IMG/VR virus record: IMGVR_UViG_3300032073_000084
Location: 1-37,081 of that record
Strand: one strand, 5' to 3'
From: a virus
Length of the DNA: 37,081 nucleotides
Shown in pieces: positions 7,312-15,789 of this stretch (positions are counted from its first letter, which is position 1; every line of letters starts with the position of its first letter). The notes beneath the pieces were generated by a model. That model was not told the DNA's origin. It worked only from the letters and a program-made list of their open reading frames with translations, and searched no databases. The translations under genes and the position numbers were made by a program.

Positions 7312-8670
7312 CTATCCCATATTTTCCACATACTTCTTGTGGAGTAATTGACGTCTTTCTATCTGACCAGAAGCCGATTCTTTCGTAGAAAGGATTCCTT
7401 CAGCAGATGTTCCGTCATATACTTCAATATAACCAGTATTAGTATCCATTTTACATGGAAATGTTATCCCGTCTGGCCCAAATCTATTTTTCATGATATG
7501 TGCCCTTGCAGTATTATTCAATTTATCTTTTGATTTTCTACTCCAACTCATAATGAAATCTGCATTCATTACTTTTGCATATGAATCAGCAATCTTATCA
7601 GCCTCAATCACTTCGGAATCGATTGCGGAACGATTAGTTTGAGATGCCGTCCATACTGGTATTCCTAATTCACCACTTAATCCTCTCAAATCTATATAAA
7701 CTCCACCTTGTTCTGCATAGGTGGAATCACTTTTGTTTGAGTAAGATAGTAATAAATCAGCATAATCTACAATGATAACATCGGGTCTATTATCAGTTGC
7801 AATCATTTTATCTATATGTTGTTGTATTTTTTTAACAGAAACACCTTTAGGTGGGAAGTATTTAATTAATAACCTACCTGGTAGCCCTTCTATCTTAGTT
7901 GCAACCTCATCTTTTTTATCTTTTAAATCTGAAGATGGTATTCTTGTAAATACAGTATCGTATCTTGCACCTACATAGTGTTCGGATAATTCCATTGAAT
8001 AATGAACTACACTTAATCCCTGTCTTACTGCAGATGCACCAAGTGCTGTTAGTATCCAAGTTTTACCTACACCAGATGGTGCAACTACAACTCCTAATTC
8101 ACCAGGTCCTAAACCACCATCCATTAAATCATTAATAGGTGACCAATCGGTAGGAACTGTTGACCTCTTTGAATCTTCCATACGAAGTTGAAAATCATCT
8201 TTATATGAATGACCTAAATCAGTTTCAGTACCAACTTTCATAGCCTTATCTACTAAATCTTTAATCCTATCAAAGTTTCCAGCCTTTAATAAATCAACTG
8301 ATGCAAGTATTACTCCTTTTAAGTTTTGATTTCTACAAAAAGAAGTGAACTCTTTTTTGATATAATCTAAATCAACATTACCTACTTGAGTGAATACATG
8401 TCTAAGTTGTTCAACAACAGTTGTTTTTAGAACATCATTATCAAGTTTTGATAGTTGCCCCTTAAAAACATCCATAGTTGGTGGTTTTCTAAACTCAGTA
8501 TGGTATTCTAATATTTCATCAATTATCCACTTGTTTGCCTCTGATTCAAAGAACTTAGCTGATGTAATCTCACTAAGAGTGTCTAAGAATTTTTCATCAG
8601 TTAGTAGTGCAGAAACTACTTTACTTTGGAATGATTGACCAAATTTTGATAAATTATCGGTTTCTTGCAT
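7312..8670 (-). CDS. 41: Replicative DNA helicase, DnaB/gp41 type
   Basis: This 452-residue protein combines an N-terminal DnaB-like helical domain with a RecA-fold motor. The Walker A loop APSGVGKTW is at about residues 197-205 and Walker B VIIVDYADLL at 298-307; SQTNRS near 345 is the DnaB-family motif H3 region. It would unwind the fork on the lagging-strand template as a hexamer, as T4 gp41 does. It shares one base (TAATG) with the exonuclease gene upstream, indicating coupled translation in a replication operon. The 97 bases beyond its end hold only the ATA-N-TTATA box. Confidence 0.93.
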   Translation of the reverse strand: MQETDNLSKFGQSFQSKVVSALLTDEKFLDTLSEITSAKFFESEANKWIIDEILEYHTEFRKPPTMDVFKGQLSKLDNDVLKTTVVEQLRHVFTQVGNVDLDYIKKEFTSFCRNQNLKGVILASVDLLKAGNFDRIKDLVDKAMKVGTETDLGHSYKDDFQLRMEDSKRSTVPTDWSPINDLMDGGLGPGELGVVVAPSGVGKTWILTALGASAVRQGLSVVHYSMELSEHYVGARYDTVFTRIPSSDLKDKKDEVATKIEGLPGRLLIKYFPPKGVSVKKIQQHIDKMIATDNRPDVIIVDYADLLLSYSNKSDSTYAEQGGVYIDLRGLSGELGIPVWTASQTNRSAIDSEVIEADKIADSYAKVMNADFIMSWSRKSKDKLNNTARAHIMKNRFGPDGITFPCKMDTNTGYIEVYDGTSAEGILSTKESASGQIERRQLLHKKYVENMG

Positions 8671-9713
8671 TAATCTGTTATGATATTACCAAAAGTTGAT
8701 TTTAACCAATCGTTTATATTGCCCATGTTATTAACAACTTTATATTTTAATAAAACTTTCATAAAATCCATTTTATTTAATGGTTCTATTTTTTCATCGA
8801 ATTTACCAAGAATTTTCATCTTGATTGTACCACTAATATCAACTTCTTGAAGTTGCATTAGTTTTTCATTTAATAGAATCTGTTCTTTTGCATTAATTAT
8901 ATCATCGTATAATTTGATTTTTCCCTTCTTTTCTTTTGCTAACTCTAGTAACTCTTTCGGAGTAATAGTTTCTTCTTCAGTCAACTCAGGAAACCTCTTA
9001 AGAAGAGTTTTAATACCACATCCTCTTATACCAGGTATATTATCTGAAGTATCACCATCTAATACACGATAGATTAACATATTATTAGGATGTAATCCAA
9101 ACTCCTCTGCAATAACTTTCTGATTATAGATTTTCTTTTTTGTAGGTGACCATATAATTGTTTTCTCATCTACTAATTGTAAGAAATCTTTATCAGTTGA
9201 CATTATAACTGCCTGTTCATCTTCTTTTAATAGTTGTTCAGATATATATGCCATAACATCATCAGCCTCAACTGAATCATACATCATAAATGATACTGGT
9301 AATGAATCAAGAATATCAGCTAACCAAACATATTGTCTTTTCATTGATTCTCTTTCTTCTTCATCATTCATTAAATCATTGTAAGCACGATTAATTCTTA
9401 ATTTACTTTTTGAACGATTTGCCTTGTACTCTGGAAATAACTTTTTCCTTCGTTTAGAACCACCTTGTCCATCAAATGTTACAATAACTCTTGATGGTTG
9501 TGTTTGTCTAATTGCATATCCTATGGAACGAAGTGTTCCTGTCACACCACCAACATGGTCACCATCATCATTAAGTGTGGGTATTGATGTCCAACATCTA
9601 ATAAATGTATTTAAACCATCGATGATTAAGACTCGAGAATTTTTATGTCTATCTTTATTGTTTTCTCTATCTATTTCAACTGATTCTAAAATGTTTTTGT
9701 ATAATTCTCTCAT
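8670..9713 (-). CDS. rnh: 5'-3' exonuclease / RNase H (T4 rnh, FEN-1 family)
   Basis: This 347-residue protein is a FEN/PIN-fold nuclease that removes RNA primers and 5' flaps. Acidic metal ligands are in place: Asp32 in LIIDGLN, Asp81 in VTFDG, Glu149/Asp151/Asp152 in VEADD, Asp174/Asp176 in STDKD, and Asp221/Asp224 in GDTSDNIPG. The helix-hairpin-helix segment PGIRGCGIKTLLKRF follows. The arch region after the first Asp is basic (KRRKKLFPEYKANR), as in the family. It overlaps the helicase by 1 base and the upstream glycosyltransferase-like gene by 4. Confidence 0.92.
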   Translation of the reverse strand: MRELYKNILESVEIDRENNKDRHKNSRVLIIDGLNTFIRCWTSIPTLNDDGDHVGGVTGTLRSIGYAIRQTQPSRVIVTFDGQGGSKRRKKLFPEYKANRSKSKLRINRAYNDLMNDEEERESMKRQYVWLADILDSLPVSFMMYDSVEADDVMAYISEQLLKEDEQAVIMSTDKDFLQLVDEKTIIWSPTKKKIYNQKVIAEEFGLHPNNMLIYRVLDGDTSDNIPGIRGCGIKTLLKRFPELTEEETITPKELLELAKEKKGKIKLYDDIINAKEQILLNEKLMQLQEVDISGTIKMKILGKFDEKIEPLNKMDFMKVLLKYKVVNNMGNINDWLKSTFGNIITD

Positions 9714-10423
9714 ATAACTTTTTTCTTTGGGTATTTTCCTTTAACTGATTTTATCCAATCTGGTCCTAATCTGTAAGTCCAATATTCCCCTTGTTTTTCT
9801 TTTGCCTTCTCTAATGTTTTATCAGAATTTCTTAATATTCTATAATTTAATCTGATTAAAACATGGTCAACATCTAATTGTTCATAATTTGTTTCTGTTC
9901 TATCTAACATATTTTCAAATCTAATATGAATACCACTACTATCTTTTGTGTCTATTTCTTGTATAAATTTACTTATGTTATCATATGAACCCATTAAAAA
10001 TCTATCAACCAATCCACTTTCTAGTCTTTGTAAATAAAATAAAGAATCTTCTTTATAACTTTTAAGTGCCTCTGAATAATCTACATATTGGTCTGGTCTA
10101 CTTAGTATAATACAATCGTATTTACTTAAATCAAAATGATTAAATGCAGTTTTCCAATGATATAAACCTTTTGGTTTAGATACTTTTTTTGATTTTTCGT
10201 CTAATAGTAAACATTTTATGTCCTTATTAATCGAATGAATAAGTTTTTCTGATACTTTTTCATCGTGTACTACAATTTCATTGTGAGAATCTTTGTAGTA
10301 ATCTCTACTTTCTGTCCAAGTAGAAAAAAATATATCAGTATTAGGTGGAATCGTATCTTTCACTAAAGAATAACAATCCTCAAATTCTCTATAAATCCCA
10401 CCTAATACTAATGCTATTTTCAT
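9710..10423 (-). CDS. Putative glycosyltransferase-like protein
   Basis: This 237-residue protein starts MKIALVLGGIYREFEDC, and about 25 residues on has NTDIFFSTW. That layout ('kia..i.G..R.fe.c......n.DvFi.tW') is seen in small capsule/LPS glycosyltransferase-like proteins of bacteria and large viruses. YDCIILSRPDQYVDY (about 104-118) could hold the acidic sugar-nucleotide site in place of a DxD. It is not a T4 alpha- or beta-glucosyltransferase by eye. It is inserted in the replication operon, overlapping both neighbours by 4 bases. If DNA carries hydroxymethylcytosine, glucosylation of the base is a tempting role, but protein or polysaccharide glycosylation is equally possible. Confidence 0.45.
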   Translation of the reverse strand: MKIALVLGGIYREFEDCYSLVKDTIPPNTDIFFSTWTESRDYYKDSHNEIVVHDEKVSEKLIHSINKDIKCLLLDEKSKKVSKPKGLYHWKTAFNHFDLSKYDCIILSRPDQYVDYSEALKSYKEDSLFYLQRLESGLVDRFLMGSYDNISKFIQEIDTKDSSGIHIRFENMLDRTETNYEQLDVDHVLIRLNYRILRNSDKTLEKAKEKQGEYWTYRLGPDWIKSVKGKYPKKKVI

Positions 10424-10656
10424 AAAACCTCTTTTGAAGTATCAGTAAAATACTTTTCTAGGGTTTCTAACCTCTCATCAGCTGATGCCAATAATTTTAA
10501 AGCTTCTGTTGCGTTATCCCAAAAATCTTTTGTAGAATGGTCTCCTATTCCACTTGGAAAATTTTTAAGTAAATCTAACGATAACAAAGCTTTATTCTTA
10601 TCAGCTTGAGCTTCTGATTTTAACATATCGAATATTCTTTTATCTAATTTCGCCAT
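10420..10656 (-). CDS. Small hypothetical protein in the recombination operon
   Basis: This 78-residue, charged and probably all-helical protein (MAKLDKRIFDMLKSEA..., with ALKLLASADERLETLEKYF near the end) is not recognised. It has no cysteines or membrane segment. It lies 2 bases after uvsX and overlaps the glycosyltransferase-like gene by 4, so it is expressed with recombination and replication genes. T4 uvsY and gp59 are also small helical proteins next to these functions, but no sequence match is visible. Confidence 0.6.
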   Translation of the reverse strand: MAKLDKRIFDMLKSEAQADKNKALLSLDLLKNFPSGIGDHSTKDFWDNATEALKLLASADERLETLEKYFTDTSKEVL

Positions 10657-10658
10657 AA

Positions 10659-11792
10659 TTAATTGTTTTCACCAGGTCCTTCGGTATCAACTTGATGATT
10701 ATCGATATCAAGAGTATCAGTTTTGTATTGGAGAATTGTTTGTTCACAAATTCTTTTATAAATTTGTTCTCTTAATTCAACATTAGTTCCCATTAAAGGA
10801 ATGAAATCCTTTGATTGGAATTTAAATACTTCACCTGTCTCAACATCTACATATTCGTACCAAGCCCCAGCTTGTTTTAATAGTTTATTTTCTTTCATTA
10901 CTCCGAGCCATGAACCATAGTTATCAATACCTCTTTCAAAGTATATCTCAAAATCAGCCGCTCTTAGAGGTGGGCCCATTCTGTTTTTTACGATTTGTGC
11001 TCTTACCTTAATTCCAATAGTTCTATCTTTACCATTTACTTTGGTTTTAATCTGACCCATATTTTTGAGTCTGATTCTTACAGAACTATGAAATGCTAAA
11101 GCTTTACCACCACTTGTAGTCCAAGGGTCTCCAAACATTACACCCATTTTTTGTCTGAGTTGATTTGTAAACACAAGAGAAATTCTTTGTCTACCAATCA
11201 TGTTTGTAATTTTCCTCATCGCTTTTGAGATGATAATTGCTTTATCAGTTGCGTATCCATCTTTTTTATAATCGGATGCCAATTCATTTGTTGTTGAAGC
11301 GGCTGCAACAGAATCCACTACGATAGTTACTATCTTGTCTCTTGATGCTGTTCTTACTTTTTCAATTATAGTTTCACAATAATCAAAAATTTGTTCAACA
11401 GAATCTGCAGATACATAAAGTAATTTAGAAACATCTACACCAATCGCTTCTAAAAATTCTCTACTTACCGCGGTTTCTGTATCAATAAGAACTGCAACAC
11501 CATCTAATTTCTGAGTTTCAGCAAGAAGATGGGCAGCTAGTAGTGATTTACCACTTTGTTCTAAACCTGTGATTTCAGTTATTCTACCTACTGGTAATCC
11601 ACCATATGGTCGATTAGATATGGCAACATCCAACATAGCAGTTCCAGTCGAAATCCAACCTTCTACATTAGTAGGTGCCTCATCCGAATCTAAAAAGAAT
11701 GCAACTTTTTGGTCTTTGGATAATTTATTGAGTTCGCCTGCAAGAATATCTGCTAATTCTGGTTCTTTACTTTTTACTTTCTTTTTTGCCAT
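10659..11792 (-). CDS. uvsX: RecA-like recombinase UvsX
   Basis: This 377-residue recombinase forms filaments on single-stranded DNA and drives strand exchange and recombination-dependent replication. It has Walker A GLEQSGKS (residues 76-83), Walker B IVTIVVDSVAA near 150-160, and the RecA-family segment FERGIDNYGSWLGVMKENKLLKQAGAWYEY in the C-terminal third. The C-terminal tail is acidic. The gene starts 9 bases after the gp32 stop codon, so single-strand binding protein and recombinase are made from one transcript. No inteins or truncations are seen. Confidence 0.94.
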   Translation of the reverse strand: MAKKKVKSKEPELADILAGELNKLSKDQKVAFFLDSDEAPTNVEGWISTGTAMLDVAISNRPYGGLPVGRITEITGLEQSGKSLLAAHLLAETQKLDGVAVLIDTETAVSREFLEAIGVDVSKLLYVSADSVEQIFDYCETIIEKVRTASRDKIVTIVVDSVAAASTTNELASDYKKDGYATDKAIIISKAMRKITNMIGRQRISLVFTNQLRQKMGVMFGDPWTTSGGKALAFHSSVRIRLKNMGQIKTKVNGKDRTIGIKVRAQIVKNRMGPPLRAADFEIYFERGIDNYGSWLGVMKENKLLKQAGAWYEYVDVETGEVFKFQSKDFIPLMGTNVELREQIYKRICEQTILQYKTDTLDIDNHQVDTEGPGENN

Positions 11793-11801
11793 GTAATAGT
11801 A

Positions 11802-12617
11802 TTAATTGTTAAACAAGTCATCAAATGCAGAAGCTACATCATCAGTTTTCTGTGATGGTGTAGGTTTTTTCTCATCTACATCAAATGGTAAGTCATCTGT
11901 TTTTTTGTTTTCAGATAATGATTGAGTACTTTCAGATTTTACACCATCTTCTGATTTTCCATCAGTTGGATTTAACCATCCTTCTAATACATCTTTTAAT
12001 TCATCGTAAGATAACTCTGAATATAAATCAGTAATTTCAGTTTGATTTTCTAAAAGTGAAGCAACATTATCTGCTTTATCAGATAACGGTGTTTGACTTG
12101 GTTTAACTCTAATAGTAGTAGTTGGATAAGTAGTTCCAGCCTCTTCAGCTGTTTTATACTCGATTGTTAAATCTCTACCACTGGTAGGGTCGGTGATATC
12201 TCCATAATCAGGATCAGCAATGTATCCAAGAATTTCTTGATATACAGTTTTACCGAATCCCCAAAAACGAACACCTTCACCTTCTTCACCTCTAACAATA
12301 ACAGGTACAAAAGTTCTTAGTTTAGGCTCCATTTGTTTTGCAGCCTTCCAATCTTCCTTATCTCCCATTCTTTTCAGTTTATCCGCAAACTCTACAATAG
12401 GGTCTGGTCTACCAAATGATTGTGGTGATAAATAAGTTTTGTTGTTAATGTTGTAGTGAAAATAAAGTTCTATGAAAGGATTATCCTTGTTGAACTTGTA
12501 AGGAGCAATTCTAACTTGTGTTTTACCAGGTGTTGGTTTCCACAGAGAATCACTCTTCTTTTGAGTGTTTTGAAGCTTGTTAAGCCTCCCTTTAATTGCG
12601 TTAATGTCAATTCCCAT
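11802..12617 (-). CDS. 32: Single-stranded DNA-binding protein, gp32 type
   Basis: This 271-residue protein has the gp32 layout. A basic N-terminal segment (IKGRLNKLQNTQKKS) is followed by an OB-fold core with GKTQVRIAPYK, PFIELYFHYNI, YLSPQSFG and VRFWGFGKTVYQEIL. A low-complexity Ser/Asp/Glu/Lys linker then leads to the acidic tail DDVASAFDDLFNN, which in T4 recruits replication partners. The zinc-binding Cys/His set of T4 gp32 is absent, as in many marine T4-like phages. It starts a transcript: an ATATTTATA box lies 74 bases upstream. The position next to uvsX supports the assignment. Confidence 0.9.
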   Translation of the reverse strand: MGIDINAIKGRLNKLQNTQKKSDSLWKPTPGKTQVRIAPYKFNKDNPFIELYFHYNINNKTYLSPQSFGRPDPIVEFADKLKRMGDKEDWKAAKQMEPKLRTFVPVIVRGEEGEGVRFWGFGKTVYQEILGYIADPDYGDITDPTSGRDLTIEYKTAEEAGTTYPTTTIRVKPSQTPLSDKADNVASLLENQTEITDLYSELSYDELKDVLEGWLNPTDGKSEDGVKSESTQSLSENKKTDDLPFDVDEKKPTPSQKTDDVASAFDDLFNN

Positions 12618-12690
12618 AATAATAAAATTTTAGTTTTTAATGTTTAAGTTTTACAGTTTATTTTAAGTGTCCTGTCACACTTGGTGTATA

Positions 12691-12699
12691 TATAAATAT
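12691..12699 (-). promoter_or_regulatory. ATATTTATA box upstream of gp32
   Basis: Minus-strand ATATTTATA followed by TATAC, in the 106-base gap between the Nmad1-type gene and gp32. It is identical to the boxes before gp26-, tube-adjacent and Hint-protein genes. The leader between box and ATG is 73 bases and includes a weak 6-base-pair inverted repeat (AAGTGT/ACACTT) around 12665-12682. Confidence 0.45.
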
Positions 12700-12723
12700 G
12701 GCCATTTTCCGAAAACGAAAAAT

Positions 12724-13068
12724 TTATTTTGCCCATTTCTTTCTTTGTACAATTTGTGATATTACACCATATACAGACAAATCTTCATAAGTATCTTGGA
12801 TGTTCTCTCCTACCTCATCAGGTTGTCCTTTTACCACTAATTGTAATAATCTTTGAATCTTATCATTCTTTCTGAACCAAAGACCTGTAAGTGCTATCTT
12901 GATATCTTCTTCGGATTCCAAAGATGTACCAACTGATATATTACCAGGGCCGTAATTCCTCTGTTTTTTACAGAAGGTTACATACATTTCGTCAAGGATG
13001 TTTTTAAATTCTTGTGTAGTTTGTGGATACTTTTCTTCGCAGTACTCCACGGCGGATTGTTTCTTCAT
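12724..13068 (-). CDS. Nmad1 / DUF1599 family protein (nucleotide-modification-associated)
   Basis: This 114-residue protein fits the DUF1599 pattern: YVTFCKKQRNYGPGN (about 29-43), then LTGLWFRKNDKIQRLLQLV and ENIQDTYEDLSVYGVISQ. The 'K..dYG....... r...K..Rl...........e...DtyeDL..Y' spacing is the family signature. The family was named Nucleotide modification associated domain 1 because of its association with phage base-modification genes; its chemistry is not established. The conserved acidic and Lys/Arg helix residues recall all-alpha NTP pyrophosphatases, so it might clear dCTP as T4 gp56 does (inference). It has its own early-type promoter ending 15 bases before the ATG. Confidence 0.78.
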   Translation of the reverse strand: MKKQSAVEYCEEKYPQTTQEFKNILDEMYVTFCKKQRNYGPGNISVGTSLESEEDIKIALTGLWFRKNDKIQRLLQLVVKGQPDEVGENIQDTYEDLSVYGVISQIVQRKKWAK

Positions 13069-13083
13069 ATAACATTATTTTAA

Positions 13084-13116
13084 GCTAATATAGTAAATTA
13101 ATTTGACAATTCCAAA
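13084..13116 (-). promoter_or_regulatory. Early-type promoter for the Nmad1-family gene
   Basis: TTTGG at 13112-13116, 19 bases, TATATTAGC at 13084-13092 on the minus strand, then 15 bases to the ATG. Box sequences and spacer are identical to the promoter of the TS-like module at 2917. Confidence 0.75.
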
Positions 13117-13127
13117 TTTTATTTGAA

Positions 13128-13529
13128 TTATTTTTGCGAAAAATCAATAATTTCAAAAATTCGTGTTGATATCCTTTTAGTCCCATCAACATTTGTCACT
13201 ATAATTGAGTTTTTAAATTTATCCCAATCAATAGAAAATGTTTTATCTAATACTCCATTGTTTTCTTCTTTAACAAGTTCGTTCAAAGCGTTTATTGTGT
13301 ACAATGTATTAGATTGTTTTTTTCTATGTACTAATATAGTATTTTCAAGTGGTTTACTTGGTTGATACTGTGTGTCTATATTGTAAGTTACAAACAGTTC
13401 ATCTAAGTTACCTTTATTCTGAAGAACATAGATGTAATTATAAACAATTTTATAATTAGTTCTAATCTCTTGCAGAGCCGTTTGTAAATCGTCCTTTGTA
13501 GTAAAGGTACATAGTAGTTGAGTTTTCAT
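13128..13529 (-). CDS. Conserved-looking phage protein of unknown function
   Basis: This 133-residue protein (MKTQLLCTFTTKDDLQTALQ...) has alternating strands and helices and no membrane segment or clear catalytic motif. ENTILVHRKKQSNTLYTINALNELV near the middle and TKRISTRIFEIIDF at the end look like ordered core segments. The first 20 residues suggest a ferredoxin-like beta-alpha start. It lies between the early-type Nmad1 promoter and the large unknown gene, and has its own ATACTTATA box 37 bases upstream and a CGGAG ribosome binding site. Function is unknown. Confidence 0.7.
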   Translation of the reverse strand: MKTQLLCTFTTKDDLQTALQEIRTNYKIVYNYIYVLQNKGNLDELFVTYNIDTQYQPSKPLENTILVHRKKQSNTLYTINALNELVKEENNGVLDKTFSIDWDKFKNSIIVTNVDGTKRISTRIFEIIDFSQK

Positions 13530-13565
13530 TAAATTTATACTCCGTATATGGGTTATTTATCCATG

Positions 13566-13574
13566 TATAAGTAT
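13566..13574 (-). promoter_or_regulatory. ATA-N-TTATA box before the 133-residue gene
   Basis: Minus-strand ATACTTATA located 37 bases before the ATG at 13529, the same variant as that before the sheath gene at 33815. The surrounding 115-base gap contains no credible gene. Confidence 0.4.
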
Positions 13575-13644
13575 AAAATGAAAACGCTTTTACTATTATT
13601 TTATCTTTTTGCTCTTAATAGCTAGTTCTATATCAAGCTTCAAT

Positions 13645-15774
13645 TTATAAATCTTTTCTTTCTGCATTTGCACCTGCAATCAAACCACCAGCTCTATCAT
13701 CATAAGCTCTCCAAGTAAGAGCCCAATTCTTTAAAGATTTAGTTTGACCAGTTTCTGCAGTATCTGTTTTTGTAATATATTTACCATCAGCAATTTCTTG
13801 ATGATTGTGTTCAATTACATCTAATCCATTTGAGGTAGTTAAAGTTGAACCAAAGGTTAAGGCAGCCATCATACATTGTGGTCTACTCATTATGACTCTA
13901 GCGTTATCTTTACCAACTAACTCATCAAGTTTATCTCTATCTATGTGTTTAGCCATTTGAGATGCTATTTGTTTCTCGATTGCTGAAATTTTCTTTTTCT
14001 GTGAACCTATTTGTTTTTTAGCAGTAGGTTTTCCTTCTTTTCTTGCTTCTTTTGAGCTTTGAATATATCCAATATCGTCTTTAATTTTTTGGATTTCTTT
14101 TTTCATTTGTTGGATATTTTCAATTACTTTATCTTCATTTGTAATTGCATCTCCAAAACCAGATTCACTTATAATTTGTTTTATTTGTAATGGATTATCT
14201 ACTATTGAATCTTTAACTCCTAAATCATACCCATCATCTCCTGGTCTACTATGTAATCTATCTCTATATTCTGGATTTGGATGAAATTTTTGATATTGGG
14301 TAGTTTCACCTGGAAATCCATATGCTTTGAATTTACCACTCTTACCATATTTTACAGAAACTGCTGCTATCTTTTCAACAACACCTTTACCATCTCTATC
14401 TACTCTAATTTTATCTCCACTTGGGAAAGTTCCTGCAGATGGTAAATATGCCTCATCACCTTTAGCTAGTTCAGTATCATATAAGGCCATCTCAGCCATA
14501 TTCTTCATCATTGCCCCAGCAAGTACACCAGATTCTGCAGTGAGAGTTTCTGCCATAACTGCATAAGAACTACCAACAGCCTCAGATGCCTTTTCAGATG
14601 GTATTTCATATTCGTTAAGAATACGATTCATGTTTTCTTTATGTGTTTCTAATGCTTTACGAACTGATGGTTTTACATTATCACTTCCTTCAAGTTCTTT
14701 TAATTTTTCTATTGTTTTTTCAAGAGATTTATTTTGTTCAATAGAGTGTTTTAAATATGCTTTAGAATTTTTTGATGATGGATATACTAAATTACCACTT
14801 TCATCAGTTGGACCCATTAATTGATGCATTGATGAATCTAATCCTGAAAAAGAGTCTATTGAAAATATTTCACGAACACTTGCATCTTGTTCTGATGTTC
14901 TAATGAATTCTTTATTTGCACCACCTATATCTGGTTTAGATGTTGTGGTTACCTCTTGTTTTACATTTTTACCACCTTTAGTTTTACCTTGTAGTGTATC
15001 TCCTAATGCATTTTCGATTGTATCTCTTAATTCTTCTGAAGTTTTGTTTCCTTCTCCACTTAATATTTTACGAGCATCTGGTGATACCTTTCTCATATAT
15101 ACTTTTGGATTTGGTTCATCAGAACCTTTATTTGAATCCAAACCGTATTTTTCAACCATTTTTTCTGCTTGAACTTTTCTTTCTTGAGAATCCTCAAGTG
15201 ATACTAATGTTCGATAATCATCTCCGAACTCTTCGAATTGTTTTTTATCTTCATCACTTAGGTATTCATAAACATTTCTTACAGATGCCTGTTTACCTGT
15301 AAATAAATTTTCTACATTTTTTCCTAATGGTTCACCTTTTGGTGTAATTGGAGTAATTCTTTTACCATCTTCTGCCTTTACAGGAGGTTTATTACTTGCA
15401 GGGTCATTTGCGGGTAGATTATCTTTATATGATTTTCCTGCTTTACCTTTAAGTGAACTTCCTTGAGCTGTTTCACCTTCTTCGCCTTGTTTATTTGGTT
15501 TATAATTTCCACCATCATCCTTAGAGAATGTTTGTGCATCATCATTTTCCTCATCACCTTTTTTTACATAAATACCTTGTCCTTTATGTGAATACTTTTC
15601 ATCTTCTTCCGCTTCAGTTAGGTTTTGGATTAATTCATGTTTGATTGAACTCCAACCTTTTTCGGTAAGAATTTCTGATAAAATAGAAATATGCTTAGGG
15701 TTTTTCCAATCAACCCAAGCCTCATCAATTCTATATTCTACTTCTTCAAATATTTTTTCTATTTCTGTCATCAT
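13645..15774 (-). CDS. Large phage protein of unknown function (709 residues)
   Basis: This is the largest unassigned soluble gene. Residues 1-50 form an acidic helical start; about 55-155 is a hydrophilic, low-complexity Asp/Glu/Lys/Gly/Pro region including YVKKGDEENDDAQTFSKDDGG; residues 330-400 and 555-620 are charged helices likely to form coiled coils (for example around IEKLKELEG and IQQMKKEIQKIKDDIG). The C-terminal 100 residues are more compact, with SRPQCMMAALTFGSTLTTSNGLDVIEHNHQEI and a basic end. No signal peptide or membrane span is seen. An ATATTTATA sequence lies only 4 bases before the ATG. A structural or ejected internal protein is possible from its size and late-type context, but I do not recognise it. 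Confidence 0.75.
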   Translation of the reverse strand: MMTEIEKIFEEVEYRIDEAWVDWKNPKHISILSEILTEKGWSSIKHELIQNLTEAEEDEKYSHKGQGIYVKKGDEENDDAQTFSKDDGGNYKPNKQGEEGETAQGSSLKGKAGKSYKDNLPANDPASNKPPVKAEDGKRITPITPKGEPLGKNVENLFTGKQASVRNVYEYLSDEDKKQFEEFGDDYRTLVSLEDSQERKVQAEKMVEKYGLDSNKGSDEPNPKVYMRKVSPDARKILSGEGNKTSEELRDTIENALGDTLQGKTKGGKNVKQEVTTTSKPDIGGANKEFIRTSEQDASVREIFSIDSFSGLDSSMHQLMGPTDESGNLVYPSSKNSKAYLKHSIEQNKSLEKTIEKLKELEGSDNVKPSVRKALETHKENMNRILNEYEIPSEKASEAVGSSYAVMAETLTAESGVLAGAMMKNMAEMALYDTELAKGDEAYLPSAGTFPSGDKIRVDRDGKGVVEKIAAVSVKYGKSGKFKAYGFPGETTQYQKFHPNPEYRDRLHSRPGDDGYDLGVKDSIVDNPLQIKQIISESGFGDAITNEDKVIENIQQMKKEIQKIKDDIGYIQSSKEARKEGKPTAKKQIGSQKKKISAIEKQIASQMAKHIDRDKLDELVGKDNARVIMSRPQCMMAALTFGSTLTTSNGLDVIEHNHQEIADGKYITKTDTAETGQTKSLKNWALTWRAYDDRAGGLIAGANAERKDL

Positions 15775-15789
15775 TACCTATAAATATCT

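Noticed and set aside
12665-12682. Inverted repeat AAGTGT/ACACTT upstream of gp32 as a terminator or operator
   Set aside because: Only six base pairs with no T run on either strand; chance pairing is likely in this AT-rich gap.
13578-13625. 15-codon plus-strand ORF (MKTLLLLFYLFALNS) between two minus-strand genes
   Set aside because: It is hydrophobic like a leader peptide but tiny, on the opposite strand to every other gene, and has no following coding sequence.
13598-13669. Possible 23-codon minus-strand ORF beginning MQKEKIYKLKLDIELAIKS, overlapping the end of the 709-residue gene
   Set aside because: Its overlap-derived start, very short length and lack of a distinct ribosome site make it too weak to list, though the helical look is noted.
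15779-15787. ATATTTATA sequence 4 bases before the ATG of the 709-residue gene as a promoter
   Set aside because: The spacing is too short for the start unless the mRNA is leaderless; mentioned in the gene entry but not called.
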